Below are positions 1-7,856 of a DNA stretch of 21,411 bases, piece after piece. Both the position numbers and the translations under genes were made by a program. Numbering within the stretch: position 1 is the first letter of the stretch; every line of letters begins with the position of its first letter. The notes beneath the pieces were generated by a model, which saw nothing but the letters and a program-made list of their open reading frames with translations, ran no database searches and was not told the DNA's origin. This DNA comes from SZUA-430 sp964561925 (GTDB lineage Bacteria > Pseudomonadota > Alphaproteobacteria > Micropepsales > Micropepsaceae): contig CAZLRW010000065.1 in assembly GCA_964561925.1 (NCBI GenBank), positions 1-21,411 on the forward strand, in the 5' to 3' direction.

Positions 1-691
1 GCTCTTCCATCACGATGCGCCGGTCGAGCTTGTGGCTCTCCAATTCCTCTTGCTCGAGCACCGTATCGCGCCACGCTTCGAACGATGCGAACCCTTGCTC
101 CAACCGCCGCGTGGCCCCCCGATCGAGCCAAACCGTCGCGCGCGAGAGACGCTCCAGGAACTTCCGGTCGTGACTGATCAAAACCATCGCCGAGCGCAGC
201 GCGTTCAACTCGTTCTCCAGCCATTCGATCGCCGGCAAATCGAGATGGTTCGTCGGCTCGTCGAGCAGAAGAATGTCCGGTGAAGGCGCCAGCACCCGCG
301 CCAGCGCCGCCCGCCGGGCCTCGCCGCCGGACAGCCGGTCGGTCCCCTCTGCGCCCGTGAGCCCCAAGCACTCGAGCAGATAGCGCGCGCGATACGGATC
401 GTCGCCCGGCGCCAGCCCCGCCTCGACGAAGCTGAGCGTCGTGGGAAACCCGCTGAGATCCGGCTCCTGCGGCAGGTAGCGCACCGTCGCCGAAGGGGCC
501 GCCGACCGTGTCCCCCGATCGGCCTCGACGAGCCCCGCCGCAATCTTCAGCAACGTCGACTTTCCCGAGCCATTTCGTCCGACAAGGCACAGCCGCTCCC
601 CCTCGCCGACGACCAACTCCGCCCCTTGGAGGAGCGGTGTCCCCCCAAAGGTCAGATGAATGTCCTGCAACTGGATCAGCGGCGCGCCCAT
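1..691 (-). CDS. ABC-F family ATP-binding protein (N-terminal part, runs off the left edge)
   Basis: This is the first 230 codons of an ABC-F ATPase, the soluble ABC class that acts on ribosomes rather than in transport. The reading frame is open from ATG at 691 to the window edge. It shows Walker A (GRNGSGKST, about residues 38-46), the signature LSGGEARRAALAR, Walker B with ILLLDEPTNHLD, and the H-loop SHDR. No membrane segment is seen. The form CLVGRNGSGKSTL and the spacing resemble the Uup branch, but the second ATPase domain and C-terminal coiled coil that would settle the subfamily lie outside the window. Only about 60 bp separate it from the divergent nitroreductase-fold gene, so the two promoters must lie back to back. 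The Shine-Dalgarno site is weak (GAGAAAG). The family call is firm; the exact ribosomal role is unknown. Confidence 0.93.
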   Translation of the reverse strand, partial: MGAPLIQLQDIHLTFGGTPLLQGAELVVGEGERLCLVGRNGSGKSTLLKIAAGLVEADRGTRSAAPSATVRYLPQEPDLSGFPTTLSFVEAGLAPGDDPYRARYLLECLGLTGAEGTDRLSGGEARRAALARVLAPSPDILLLDEPTNHLDLPAIEWLENELNALRSAMVLISHDRKFLERLSRATVWLDRGATRRLEQGFASFEAWRDTVLEQEELESHKLDRRIVMEE

Positions 692-753
692 GAGGGCGCT
701 TTCTCACACCGAACCGGATAAGAAGGGAAGGGTATTGTTCGAAGGAGCCGCCG

Positions 754-1425
754 ATGCCGCCAGTCCTGACCCCGCTGCCGTCGTATCCGCAGCTGACCGA
801 CGCCGAGCGTGTCGCACGGACCGAAGCGTTTCGCGACGCGATGCGCACGCGCCGAACGGTCCGCGACTTTTCGCCCGCGCCCGTGCCGATGGCCGCGGTG
901 CGCGCGGCGATCGAGGCGGCCGGAAGCGCGCCCAGCGGCGCGAACCGCCAGCCCTGGCACTTCGCCGTCGTAACCGACGCGCAAACGAAACACGCGATCC
1001 GCGAAGCGGCCGAGGAGGAAGAACGCGCTTTCTACGATGGGCGTGCGCCGAAAGAATGGCTCGAGGCGCTGGAGCCTCTCGGCACCGACTGGCGCAAACC
1101 GTTTCTCGAAACCGCGCCCGTCCTGATCGTCGTCTTCCAGGAGCTGTGGGGCAGGGTGCCGAGCGGCGGGCGCGTCAAGAACTACTACGTCACCGAAAGT
1201 GTCGGTATCGCGACGGGCCTGCTGCTTGCGGGCCTGCATCACGCGGGCCTCGCCACCCTGACTCACACGCCCAGCCCGATGGGTTTCCTGCGCGACATCC
1301 TCAAGCGCCCGGCGAACGAAAAGGCAGCCATGATCGTCGTCGTGGGTCATCCCGCGCCGAACGCACAAGTGCCCGCGATCGGCAAGAAACCGCTTGCGGA
1401 GATCGCGACATTCAATGGGCGCTAG
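754..1425 (+). CDS. Nitroreductase-fold FMN enzyme, iodotyrosine deiodinase-like
   Basis: This 223-aa soluble flavoprotein belongs to the nitroreductase superfamily. The FMN-binding start RTRRTVRDF is at residues 31-39 and SAPSGANRQPWHF at 58-70. The remainder follows the iodotyrosine deiodinase (IYD) pattern: EEEERAFY at 87-94, TDWRK at 111-115, then YYVTESVGIATGLLL and GLATLTHTPSP. In human IYD the residues E157, Y161 and K182 grip the amino acid zwitterion of the substrate. Glu90, Tyr94 and Lys115 here have the same spacing (4 and 21 residues). I infer a reductive dehalogenase or a reductase for a tyrosine-like substrate; generic annotation would call it nitroreductase. The start is supported by GAAGGAG 8 nt upstream of ATG 754. 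Its stop codon overlaps that of the convergent protease gene. Confidence 0.88.
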   Translation: MPPVLTPLPSYPQLTDAERVARTEAFRDAMRTRRTVRDFSPAPVPMAAVRAAIEAAGSAPSGANRQPWHFAVVTDAQTKHAIREAAEEEERAFYDGRAPKEWLEALEPLGTDWRKPFLETAPVLIVVFQELWGRVPSGGRVKNYYVTESVGIATGLLLAGLHHAGLATLTHTPSPMGFLRDILKRPANEKAAMIVVVGHPAPNAQVPAIGKKPLAEIATFNGR

Positions 1426-2333
1426 TTCCCCGCGGCCGAAATACGCCGCGCATAAATGGTCTTGCGCTTGAAGGCGATGTAGAGGTCGAGTTTGGAAATT
1501 TCATTCATGCCGAGAACGAGCGGAATCTGATCGAAGTCGCCGAGCGTCACGTCGACGTCTTCGAACGTGAGGCCGGAGACCGTGAGCGTCTTGAAGCGGT
1601 AGCTGTAAAACGCGATCTTCTTGCCGCTGATCAGCGTGTCGTCGCCTTGAGGCTTGACCCCCGGGGTTTCGGGCGTAACGTCGAAAGCCGATTCCGCAAG
1701 GTCCAAATCCATGAGCGTGTCGGTTGATCCCGTGTCGAAGATTGCGCGCACCTTCGCGCCGTTGACGGCGACCTTAAGCTCCGGAATCTCATTGTTGAAC
1801 CTATAGGGAATCTCGACAACGTTGTCGGTCCACTTGACGACGCGCCCTGAGCAATACTTGTCCGGCCAATAGAGCGTCACGGTCTTTGCCGTGTTGTCGA
1901 TCTCGACGTCGAAATCCGACAGCCGCTCGGCGCCGATCGTACCCGCCCACCTGTCGATGTCCTGATCGCCCTTATCGGGAATAACAAGGAAGTCGGATTC
2001 CGGAAACTCGACAGCCCCGAGCTTGAACGAAGGCACGGCGACGTAGTGCGTGATCCGCCCGCCGGCCAGATCCGTGTAATAGATCGTCCGAAGCTTCGTC
2101 TGCTTGAGACCTAGATTGGTCGCGAGCTTCTCCTTTATCAGGCTCCACCCACCGCCGGTGTCGAGCAGCAGTCGAACCGTACGCGCACCGAACTCCGCCG
2201 GAAGATAGAGGTGGACACTGCCCGCGACCTTGGCGTCCAGCGTGGCCGCCTTGCGAAGGTTGCAAACCGCGTCGGCCGACGACACTTGCGCTCCGAACAA
2301 CAATGAGAAGGTGGCGAGGACGAGAAACCGCAT
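1422..2333 (-). CDS. Exported retropepsin-like aspartic protease with two DTG motifs
   Basis: This 303-aa protein has an N-terminal signal peptide (residues 1 to about 22, hydrophobic LVLATFSLLFGA, probable cleavage near SSADA). Two aspartyl-protease motifs follow: LLLDTGGG (Asp58) and IFDTGST (Asp200). Each lies in a retropepsin-like half, and the second half ends in a PLVLGMNEI segment like the LG motif of the fold. It probably works in the periplasm or outer envelope as an intramolecular pseudo-dimer; the substrate is unknown. I chose ATG 2333 because GGGGA lies 6 nt upstream and it places a signal peptide at the terminus. The frame is open to 2540, but the extra 69 residues look non-coding. 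It diverges from the M13 peptidase across about 207 bp, so two exported peptidases share one control region. Confidence 0.85.
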   Translation of the reverse strand: MRFLVLATFSLLFGAQVSSADAVCNLRKAATLDAKVAGSVHLYLPAEFGARTVRLLLDTGGGWSLIKEKLATNLGLKQTKLRTIYYTDLAGGRITHYVAVPSFKLGAVEFPESDFLVIPDKGDQDIDRWAGTIGAERLSDFDVEIDNTAKTVTLYWPDKYCSGRVVKWTDNVVEIPYRFNNEIPELKVAVNGAKVRAIFDTGSTDTLMDLDLAESAFDVTPETPGVKPQGDDTLISGKKIAFYSYRFKTLTVSGLTFEDVDVTLGDFDQIPLVLGMNEISKLDLYIAFKRKTIYARRISAAGN

Positions 2334-2540
2334 AATGTTCCCCAAAAAAGAGCGGCGCATCATGTCCAAGCCTACCGCGCGCGGCGTCCTGCTGGCGAGT
2401 GGTCCGACTTCGCAACCGCAAAACGAGACAAAACCCTGGAAAGTCCGTGGACATCTCGCGAATTGGTGACTTCCGACCAAGTTGAATTCGCACAGCCACC
2501 CACGCACTCTCCGCCCCAGACTTCGAACAGGGGATAGCAC

Positions 2541-4610
2541 ATGACGATCGAACTGAACCGCCGCGCCGCACTTGTCGGCGCGGGCGCTGTGAGCTTTGCG
2601 GCGCTGGGCGCCGTCGTTTGGCAGAATGCAGCAGTGGCCGCGACGGGCAAGCCGGTGCTAGGCCGCTGGGGCATCGAACTCGACGCGATGGACCGCGCGG
2701 TCAAACCCGGCGACGACTTCTTCCGGCACGTCGGCGGCACCTGGATGAAGAACACGCAAATCCCGCCCGACCGCTCGCGTTGGGGCTCGTTCGATATCCT
2801 GCAAGCGAAGTCGGAGGAAGACGTCCGCCGCGTGCTCGAAGACGCCGCGCGCGCCGCGCCGCCCGCCGGCACGCCCGAGCGCAAGGCCGTCGACCACTAC
2901 CGCACCTATCTCGACACGGCGGCGATTGAGGCGAAGGGCTTGGAACCCGCCAAGGCGGACCTCGCGCGCATCGCGGCCGCGCAAACGCACGAAGATGTCG
3001 CCCGCCTGATTGCCGCCCCCGACATGGCCGCGAACGCGCCGATCGCGATGTTCGTCAGCCTCGATGCGAAGCGCCCGGACGTTTACGTGCCGATCGTCGT
3101 GCAGGCGGGCCTCGGCATGCCCGACCGCGACTACTATTTGAAGGACGACGCGAAGTTCGCCGACATTCGCGGCAAGTACCGCGGCTACATCGAGACGATG
3201 CTGAAACTCGCGGGCGACGCAAACGCCGCCGCGAACGCCGATGCGATCACCAAGGTTGAGCGCGCCATCGCCGAGATTCATTGGCCGCGCGACAAGTCCC
3301 GCAATCGCGACCTGACCTACAATCCGAAATCCGCCTCCGAGCTCAACGCATTCGCACCCGAGTTCCCGTGGGGGCCGGCCATGGAATCGTTCGGCGCGCC
3401 GGCGCAGAACTTCTTCGTCGTGTCGCAGTTCGACGCCGTACAGGGCCTGGCGAAGCTGTTCCGTGCGACGCCCGTCGAAACCTGGCGCGCGTACCTGACA
3501 TTCCACTATCTGAACGGCGTGGCCGACGTTCTGCCGAAAGCGTTCGACGACGCGAACTTCGACTTCTACGGCCGCGTCGTCCGCGGCCAGCCGCAACAGC
3601 GCGACCGTTGGAAGCGCGCCGTCTCGGCGGTCAGCGGCCCGACGATGGGCGAAGCTGCCGGTCAGCTCTACGTCAAGCGCAACTTCACGCCGCAAGCGAA
3701 GGCCGCGATGGCCGCGCTCGTGGAGAACCTGCGCGCCGCCTTCGACGTGCGCATTCGCAAGCTGCCCTGGATGACGGAGGAGACGAAGAAGGCCGCGCTT
3801 CGCAAACTTGCAACCATCAACGTCAAGATCGGTTATCCCGACAAATGGCGCGACTACGCCGGCCTTGAAATCAAGCCGGGCGAGGCGTTCGCGAACCGCA
3901 AGCGCGAACTCGCCTTCGACCGCGCGCGCGACGTCGCAAGGCTCACGAAGCCCGCCGACCGCGGCGAATGGGGTATGTCGCCGCAAACGGTGAACGCCTA
4001 CTACCGCTCGACCTGGAACGAGATCGTGTTCCCGGCAGCGATCCTGCAGGCGCCGTTCTTCGATTTGGCGGCCGATCCGGCGGTCAACTACGGCGGCATC
4101 GGCGCGGTGATCGGCCACGAGATCGGTCACGGCTTCGACGACCAGGGCTCGAAGTCGGACGAACGCGGCATCCTCCGCAAGTGGTGGAACGAGGAAGACG
4201 AGCGCCGCTTCAAGGAACTGGGCGACAAGCTCGCGGCGCAGTATTCCGCGTTCGAGCCGCTGCCGGGCATGAAGCTGAACGGCCGGCTCTCGCTGGGCGA
4301 GAACATCGGCGACCTGGGCGGCCTCAACGTCTCGCTCGAGGCCTACAAGATCTCGCTCGGCGGCAAGGACGCGCCCGTCGTCGACGGCTTCACCGGCGTG
4401 CAGCGCTTCTTCTTGGGCTTCGGCCAAATCTGGCGTCAGCTGATGCGCGAAGAGGCGCTGCGCAACCAAATCGTCCAAGGTCCGCATTCGCCCGGCGAGT
4501 ACCGCGCGAACGGCACCGTGCGCAACATGGACGAATGGTACGAAGCGTTCGGCGTGCAACCCGGCGACAAGCTCTATCTGCCGCCCGATCAACGCGTCCG
4601 CATCTGGTGA
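2541..4610 (+). CDS. M13 family zinc metallopeptidase (neprilysin/PepO-like), exported
   Basis: This 689-aa protein is close to the usual 650-700 aa of the M13 family. The zinc motif HEIGH is at residues 526-530 and the downstream ENIGD is at 587-591, where Glu587 is the third zinc ligand and Asp591 the conserved partner. The substrate-binding NAYY element is near residue 487. The N terminus (LNRRAALVGAGAVSFAAL) is a Tat-like twin-arginine signal, so the enzyme probably acts in the periplasm and cleaves peptides of limited size, as neprilysins and bacterial PepO do. AGGGGAT lies about 7 nt upstream of ATG 2541. A GC-rich hairpin follows the stop codon before the convergent membrane-protein gene. 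The family is certain; export route and substrates are inferred. Confidence 0.95.
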   Translation: MTIELNRRAALVGAGAVSFAALGAVVWQNAAVAATGKPVLGRWGIELDAMDRAVKPGDDFFRHVGGTWMKNTQIPPDRSRWGSFDILQAKSEEDVRRVLEDAARAAPPAGTPERKAVDHYRTYLDTAAIEAKGLEPAKADLARIAAAQTHEDVARLIAAPDMAANAPIAMFVSLDAKRPDVYVPIVVQAGLGMPDRDYYLKDDAKFADIRGKYRGYIETMLKLAGDANAAANADAITKVERAIAEIHWPRDKSRNRDLTYNPKSASELNAFAPEFPWGPAMESFGAPAQNFFVVSQFDAVQGLAKLFRATPVETWRAYLTFHYLNGVADVLPKAFDDANFDFYGRVVRGQPQQRDRWKRAVSAVSGPTMGEAAGQLYVKRNFTPQAKAAMAALVENLRAAFDVRIRKLPWMTEETKKAALRKLATINVKIGYPDKWRDYAGLEIKPGEAFANRKRELAFDRARDVARLTKPADRGEWGMSPQTVNAYYRSTWNEIVFPAAILQAPFFDLAADPAVNYGGIGAVIGHEIGHGFDDQGSKSDERGILRKWWNEEDERRFKELGDKLAAQYSAFEPLPGMKLNGRLSLGENIGDLGGLNVSLEAYKISLGGKDAPVVDGFTGVQRFFLGFGQIWRQLMREEALRNQIVQGPHSPGEYRANGTVRNMDEWYEAFGVQPGDKLYLPPDQRVRIW

Positions 4611-4618
4611 CGCCATTC

Positions 4619-4643
4619 GAGCGGCGGCACAACGCCGCCGCTC
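4619..4643. terminator. GC-rich hairpin between convergent genes
   Basis: A 10-bp perfect stem (GAGCGGCGGC with GCCGCCGCTC) encloses a 5-nt loop ACAAC. It sits in the 41-bp gap between two convergent stop codons. There is no clear T-run on either strand, so it may act as a weak bidirectional terminator or an mRNA 3'-end stabiliser. Confidence 0.45.
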
Positions 4644-4651
4644 CTTCGAGG

Positions 4652-5977
4652 TTATGGCTGCGCGCGCCGCCCTGAAATGTCGTACGGCCGCAGGCCCGGG
4701 CCGCGCAGCTTGAACGCGGTCAGGCTGCCGAACACGTGGCCGGCCACGGTCTCGTAGCGCGCGAGCGTCAGCATGCGCGTGCGCTCGATACGAAATCCGC
4801 GCTCCTTGAACGCAAGCTCGAGGTCCGGCATGTGCATCGCCCCCCAGGGTACGACGAACACGTCGTATTTCGACGCGAGTTCGTCATACACCTTCAAGAG
4901 CTTGTTGTTGCGCGTGTAGAGAATCTCGTCCCAGAACACCTTCCGGTCGGCGTCGGAACATTGCGGCGTCGCCTTCGGTTCGTCGTCGCCCTCGACCGCG
5001 GCATTGCCGATCGCGATGTCCTCGCGCAGGCATCGCAACGTCGGCGGCGAAAGCTCCGAAACGTCGACGTCCGCCCGCACCACGTCGGGCTTCGCGCGCG
5101 CGGGCGCCGGGGCAGGTGCCTTCGCGGGCGGCTTGACGGCTGGGTTCGTCTCGCCGGTTGCCGGTCCCAAGAGGTTCTCGAACACGTCTTGCGTCTCAAG
5201 ACCCAAGAAGCGCGCCGCCTCGCTCCGCGACTTGTCGCCGCCGAGCAACCCCTTCTCATCGCTGATGCCTTCCGCGAGCACAACCGCCTTCGGTGGAATG
5301 CGGGCATAGATTTCTTCGTAGAACGAACGCTCCGCGATATGCGCCGTCGCGATCAGCATGACGGTCTTTGCGTCCCGCCGCATCACGGTTTCGCGCGCCT
5401 GGATTTCGCTCCAGGTGAAGCGCACATGGCCTTGCGTCTGCGTTTCCGTCGCACTGACCAGCGCCCACGCGCCGAGCGCGGCAAGCCCGACGGGCACCAG
5501 CGCGACGATGACGGCGGATGCGAATGCGATGCGCAGGAAGAGGTGCGATTTCACGGGCAGCATCGCCGCCGACAGAAGCGCACGGCCCGCTTTCAACTGC
5601 ACCAGCAGAAAGGCCGCGGTCGCGATCGCAAGCTGCGTCAGCGCGAGGAACATCATTCCCGCGCGGTCGTCGATCGCGGGCGTGAACGGCGGCGCGCCGG
5701 CGGCGAACCAAACGGCGGCAAGGATCAGCGGCACGAACAGCAGCTTCGGCAGCTGCGGCACGAACGCGACCGTGAACACCATCAGCAGCGAATAGAGGAC
5801 GACGAAGATCGCTAACTGATTGCGGAACGCGGTGAGCACGCTCGTCCCGCCGGCCATCAGCATCGCCTCGTCCGCGACCGACACGGCCGCATCGAGCGCG
5901 AAGGCGATCAGGTAAACATTCGCGACCACCGTGAAGAACACGAGAACGGGGCTGCGCGGCTGCTGAGGGGCGTCCAT
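4652..5977 (-). CDS. Five-helix membrane protein with C-terminal TraB/Tiki-like domain
   Basis: This is a 441-aa protein. Residues 11-32, 51-73, 79-95, 108-127 and 147-174 form five hydrophobic segments. The loop between helices 4 and 5 (129-149) is rich in Lys/Arg and the one between 3 and 4 is acidic, which puts the N terminus in the cytoplasm and the C-terminal domain in the periplasm. That domain has TraB/GumN/Tiki hallmarks: LIATAHIAERSF (His213), VVLAEGI (Glu236), YTRNN (355-358 region) and PWGAMHMPDLE (His382). These are the paired histidines and acidic residue of the proposed metal site. A proline/alanine-rich insertion (279-297) interrupts the domain. TraB-like proteins include putative metalloproteases such as metazoan Tiki; the activity here is not known. 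It lies 18 bp after the DUF3574-like lipoprotein and is probably co-transcribed with it. Confidence 0.8.
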   Translation of the reverse strand: MDAPQQPRSPVLVFFTVVANVYLIAFALDAAVSVADEAMLMAGGTSVLTAFRNQLAIFVVLYSLLMVFTVAFVPQLPKLLFVPLILAAVWFAAGAPPFTPAIDDRAGMMFLALTQLAIATAAFLLVQLKAGRALLSAAMLPVKSHLFLRIAFASAVIVALVPVGLAALGAWALVSATETQTQGHVRFTWSEIQARETVMRRDAKTVMLIATAHIAERSFYEEIYARIPPKAVVLAEGISDEKGLLGGDKSRSEAARFLGLETQDVFENLLGPATGETNPAVKPPAKAPAPAPARAKPDVVRADVDVSELSPPTLRCLREDIAIGNAAVEGDDEPKATPQCSDADRKVFWDEILYTRNNKLLKVYDELASKYDVFVVPWGAMHMPDLELAFKERGFRIERTRMLTLARYETVAGHVFGSLTAFKLRGPGLRPYDISGRRAQP

Positions 5978-5995
5978 CGGTCCGTTTCTCCGCGA

Positions 5996-6421
5996 TCAGA
6001 ACATGGCGCAGACCGGGCGGTCCGCGCGCAGCACAGCCTCTTGCGCGAACGTCTTCTTATAGGCGGCGATGATGGCGGCGGTTTTCGTTTCGGTGTCCGC
6101 GCCCGCTGCCTGCAGCCGCACGACGACTTTGCTCTTCTCGGAAATCGTCCGCCCGCTCGCGCCGTCGCGCCAGAACCCGGCGCCGTCGAACACAGTGAAG
6201 CCTTCGGGATAGCGTGGCGCAATCTCCCTCTTCACGAAGGCGTCCCACTCGCGCGCGCTCACGATGCCGCCCTTGGGCTTTGAAAGGCCGAAGAAGAGCT
6301 GCGTCTCGACCATCGCCTCGCCCGCCGCACAGGCGGTGACGGCGGAAGGTGGCGCCGTACCCGTTGCGGCGCAACCTGAGGCCAAGACGGCAACGGCGAG
6401 AGCGGCGATGCGTGGACCCAT
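5996..6421 (-). CDS. DUF3574-type lipoprotein
   Basis: This 141-aa protein has a signal peptide ending in the lipobox LASGC, with Cys17 as the lipidated residue. The next residues are Ala-Ala, so sorting to the outer membrane is likely. The mature part has the conserved pattern ETQLFFGLSKPKGG, EWDAFVKREIAPRYPEGFTV, and GFWRD followed by SEKSKVVV, which I recognise as the DUF3574 family of unknown function. ATG 6421 is preferred; a GTG two codons upstream (6427) is in frame and neither has a strong Shine-Dalgarno site. The gene precedes the TraB-like membrane protein by 18 bp, suggesting both products work at the envelope in one process. No catalytic residues are known for the family. Confidence 0.8.
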   Translation of the reverse strand: MGPRIAALAVAVLASGCAATGTAPPSAVTACAAGEAMVETQLFFGLSKPKGGIVSAREWDAFVKREIAPRYPEGFTVFDGAGFWRDGASGRTISEKSKVVVRLQAAGADTETKTAAIIAAYKKTFAQEAVLRADRPVCAMF

Positions 6422-6457
6422 GACCACTGCCTACCCGCAGCCGCCGGCCACGGGCAA

Positions 6458-6493
6458 CAAAAAAGGGCGGGGCGCGCGTCCGGCGTCCCGCCC
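6458..6493 (-). terminator. Rho-independent terminator of the first OmpA gene
   Basis: On the minus strand a GC-rich hairpin with stem GGGCGGG/CCCGCCC (6487-6493 with 6465-6471), plus further pairing inside the loop, is followed directly by TTTTTTGTTG. It lies about 48 nt after the stop codon at 6541 and also separates this gene from the DUF3574 lipoprotein gene. Confidence 0.8.
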
Positions 6494-6540
6494 AAGGCAC
6501 CCTCTTGCAACCACGCGAGAGGTTCAGGAGACCTTTGCCG

Positions 6541-7632
6541 CTACTGCAAGTCGACGGTGGCGCGCCGGTTCTGCGGCTCCTTCACGCCGTCGCCGGTTTG
6601 CACCATCAACGCCGCCTCGCCGCGCCCGCCGGTCGTGATCGCGCCTTCCGGCACGCCCTTAGCAACGAGATTGCTCTTGGCGGCATCGGCGCGACACGTC
6701 GACAGACGTTGATTGTAAGCGGTCGAGCCCGACGTGTCCGTGTGGCCCACGATGGCGACCGCTGCCGCACCGGTGGACTTCGCCGTCGCCGCCGCATCGG
6801 CGAGCACGCGGTCGGCCTCGGCCGTGATTTGGCATTTGTCGAAACCGAAGAAGATGACGAACTGCTTCACCGCAGGCCGAGGGGGAGGCGGCGGCGGCGG
6901 AGCAGGGGGCGGTGCCGCCTTCGGTGCCTCATCCGGGAACAGATCGAAACGCAGGCCCACGCTCGCGCTGTGCTTGCCCAAGTCGTCGAAATAGATCGTC
7001 TGACTGAGCGGGATCACGGAGAAGAATCCGGCCTGCGAGAACGTCGGTTCCGACACATGCAGATAGCGGTAGGTGAGCGTCAGATCGAGGCGCGGTGACA
7101 GCTTGTAACTGAGCCCGGCCAAGCCCTGCGCAGCGAAGCGCCACTCGTCGTCTTCGATCGCAACCGGTCCGCCGCTGCTCGAGAGCGCGCCGTCGAGTTC
7201 GACGTGGTCGCCGCCCGCGCCCGCGCCGAGCGTCAGCGCCAATCTTTCGCCAAGCTGAATGTCGTAGAGCACGTTCGCCATCAGCGAGAACTCGTCGATG
7301 TCGCCCGTCAGCTGACGAAAGCTGTCCGACACGAGCCAACGCGCGGACACGTCGTTGCTGCGGTACCCGGCCTCCGCCTCGACGCGCCAGTTGCCGGAGA
7401 AGGCGTATCCCACGCTCGCAAACACGGACCACCCGCTGCCGAAGGTGGCGACATCCGTGTCCGACGTCGCGAAGGCGTTGTTGAACGTGCGCGTGTAGAG
7501 CGTGTCGGCGTCGTCGATCCAGCTCCCGCCGCCCTCGATCGCCAAGTACCAGCCTTTGAAGTGTCCGGCGTCTGCCGGCGCGGCAAGTGCCGCCGCCGCG
7601 GCGCCCGCCAAGATAGCCCGTCTGTAGTGCAT
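6541..7632 (-). CDS. OmpA-family outer membrane protein (barrel plus peptidoglycan-binding domain)
   Basis: This 363-aa protein has a signal peptide (1-22, ending APADA). An eight-strand-type opacity-like beta-barrel (about 26-225) ends in VGLRFDL, and a linker of almost pure proline/alanine (about 233-255) follows. The C-terminal OmpA domain (257-363) has HTD (Asp299) and RAD (Arg314), 15 residues apart as in E. coli OmpA Asp271/Arg286, which hold diaminopimelate of peptidoglycan. It should tie the outer membrane to the wall. Two cysteines in this domain (Cys267 and Cys313) are shared with the paralogue ending at 9932 and may form a disulfide. The start at ATG 7632 has GGGGAG about 8 nt upstream; the frame is open 27 codons further but without a signal peptide at the terminus. 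An intrinsic terminator follows. Confidence 0.92.
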   Translation of the reverse strand: MHYRRAILAGAAAAALAAPADAGHFKGWYLAIEGGGSWIDDADTLYTRTFNNAFATSDTDVATFGSGWSVFASVGYAFSGNWRVEAEAGYRSNDVSARWLVSDSFRQLTGDIDEFSLMANVLYDIQLGERLALTLGAGAGGDHVELDGALSSSGGPVAIEDDEWRFAAQGLAGLSYKLSPRLDLTLTYRYLHVSEPTFSQAGFFSVIPLSQTIYFDDLGKHSASVGLRFDLFPDEAPKAAPPPAPPPPPPPRPAVKQFVIFFGFDKCQITAEADRVLADAAATAKSTGAAAVAIVGHTDTSGSTAYNQRLSTCRADAAKSNLVAKGVPEGAITTGGRGEAALMVQTGDGVKEPQNRRATVDLQ

Positions 7633-7856
7633 TGGGTTGCTCCCCGCTCGAATCGACTCACGCGTTTGAGTCTGAGCAGCCTTCTCCGACACTGACAGAG
7701 GAGTGCTGGTCACAGCCGAAAAAAATACAGGTGAAGCCGAATTGTTGTGACGAGCGCTTCACAGCCGCCCGAACTGTGCCGCAAGCGAACGCCGCACGGC
7801 GCTCGCCCGCGGATCGCGCGCCGCCAATCCGGCGCGAAGCGAATAGAGACGCGCCG

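Noticed and set aside
2658..4616. Minus-strand open frame of 652 codons opposite the M13 peptidase
   Set aside because: The composition is Arg/Ala/Val-rich with no domain. The plus strand carries a complete M13 protein with zinc motifs.
4736..5815. Plus-strand open frame of 359 codons opposite the TraB-like gene
   Set aside because: It is a shadow frame rich in Arg/His; the minus strand shows clear membrane helices and TraB motifs.
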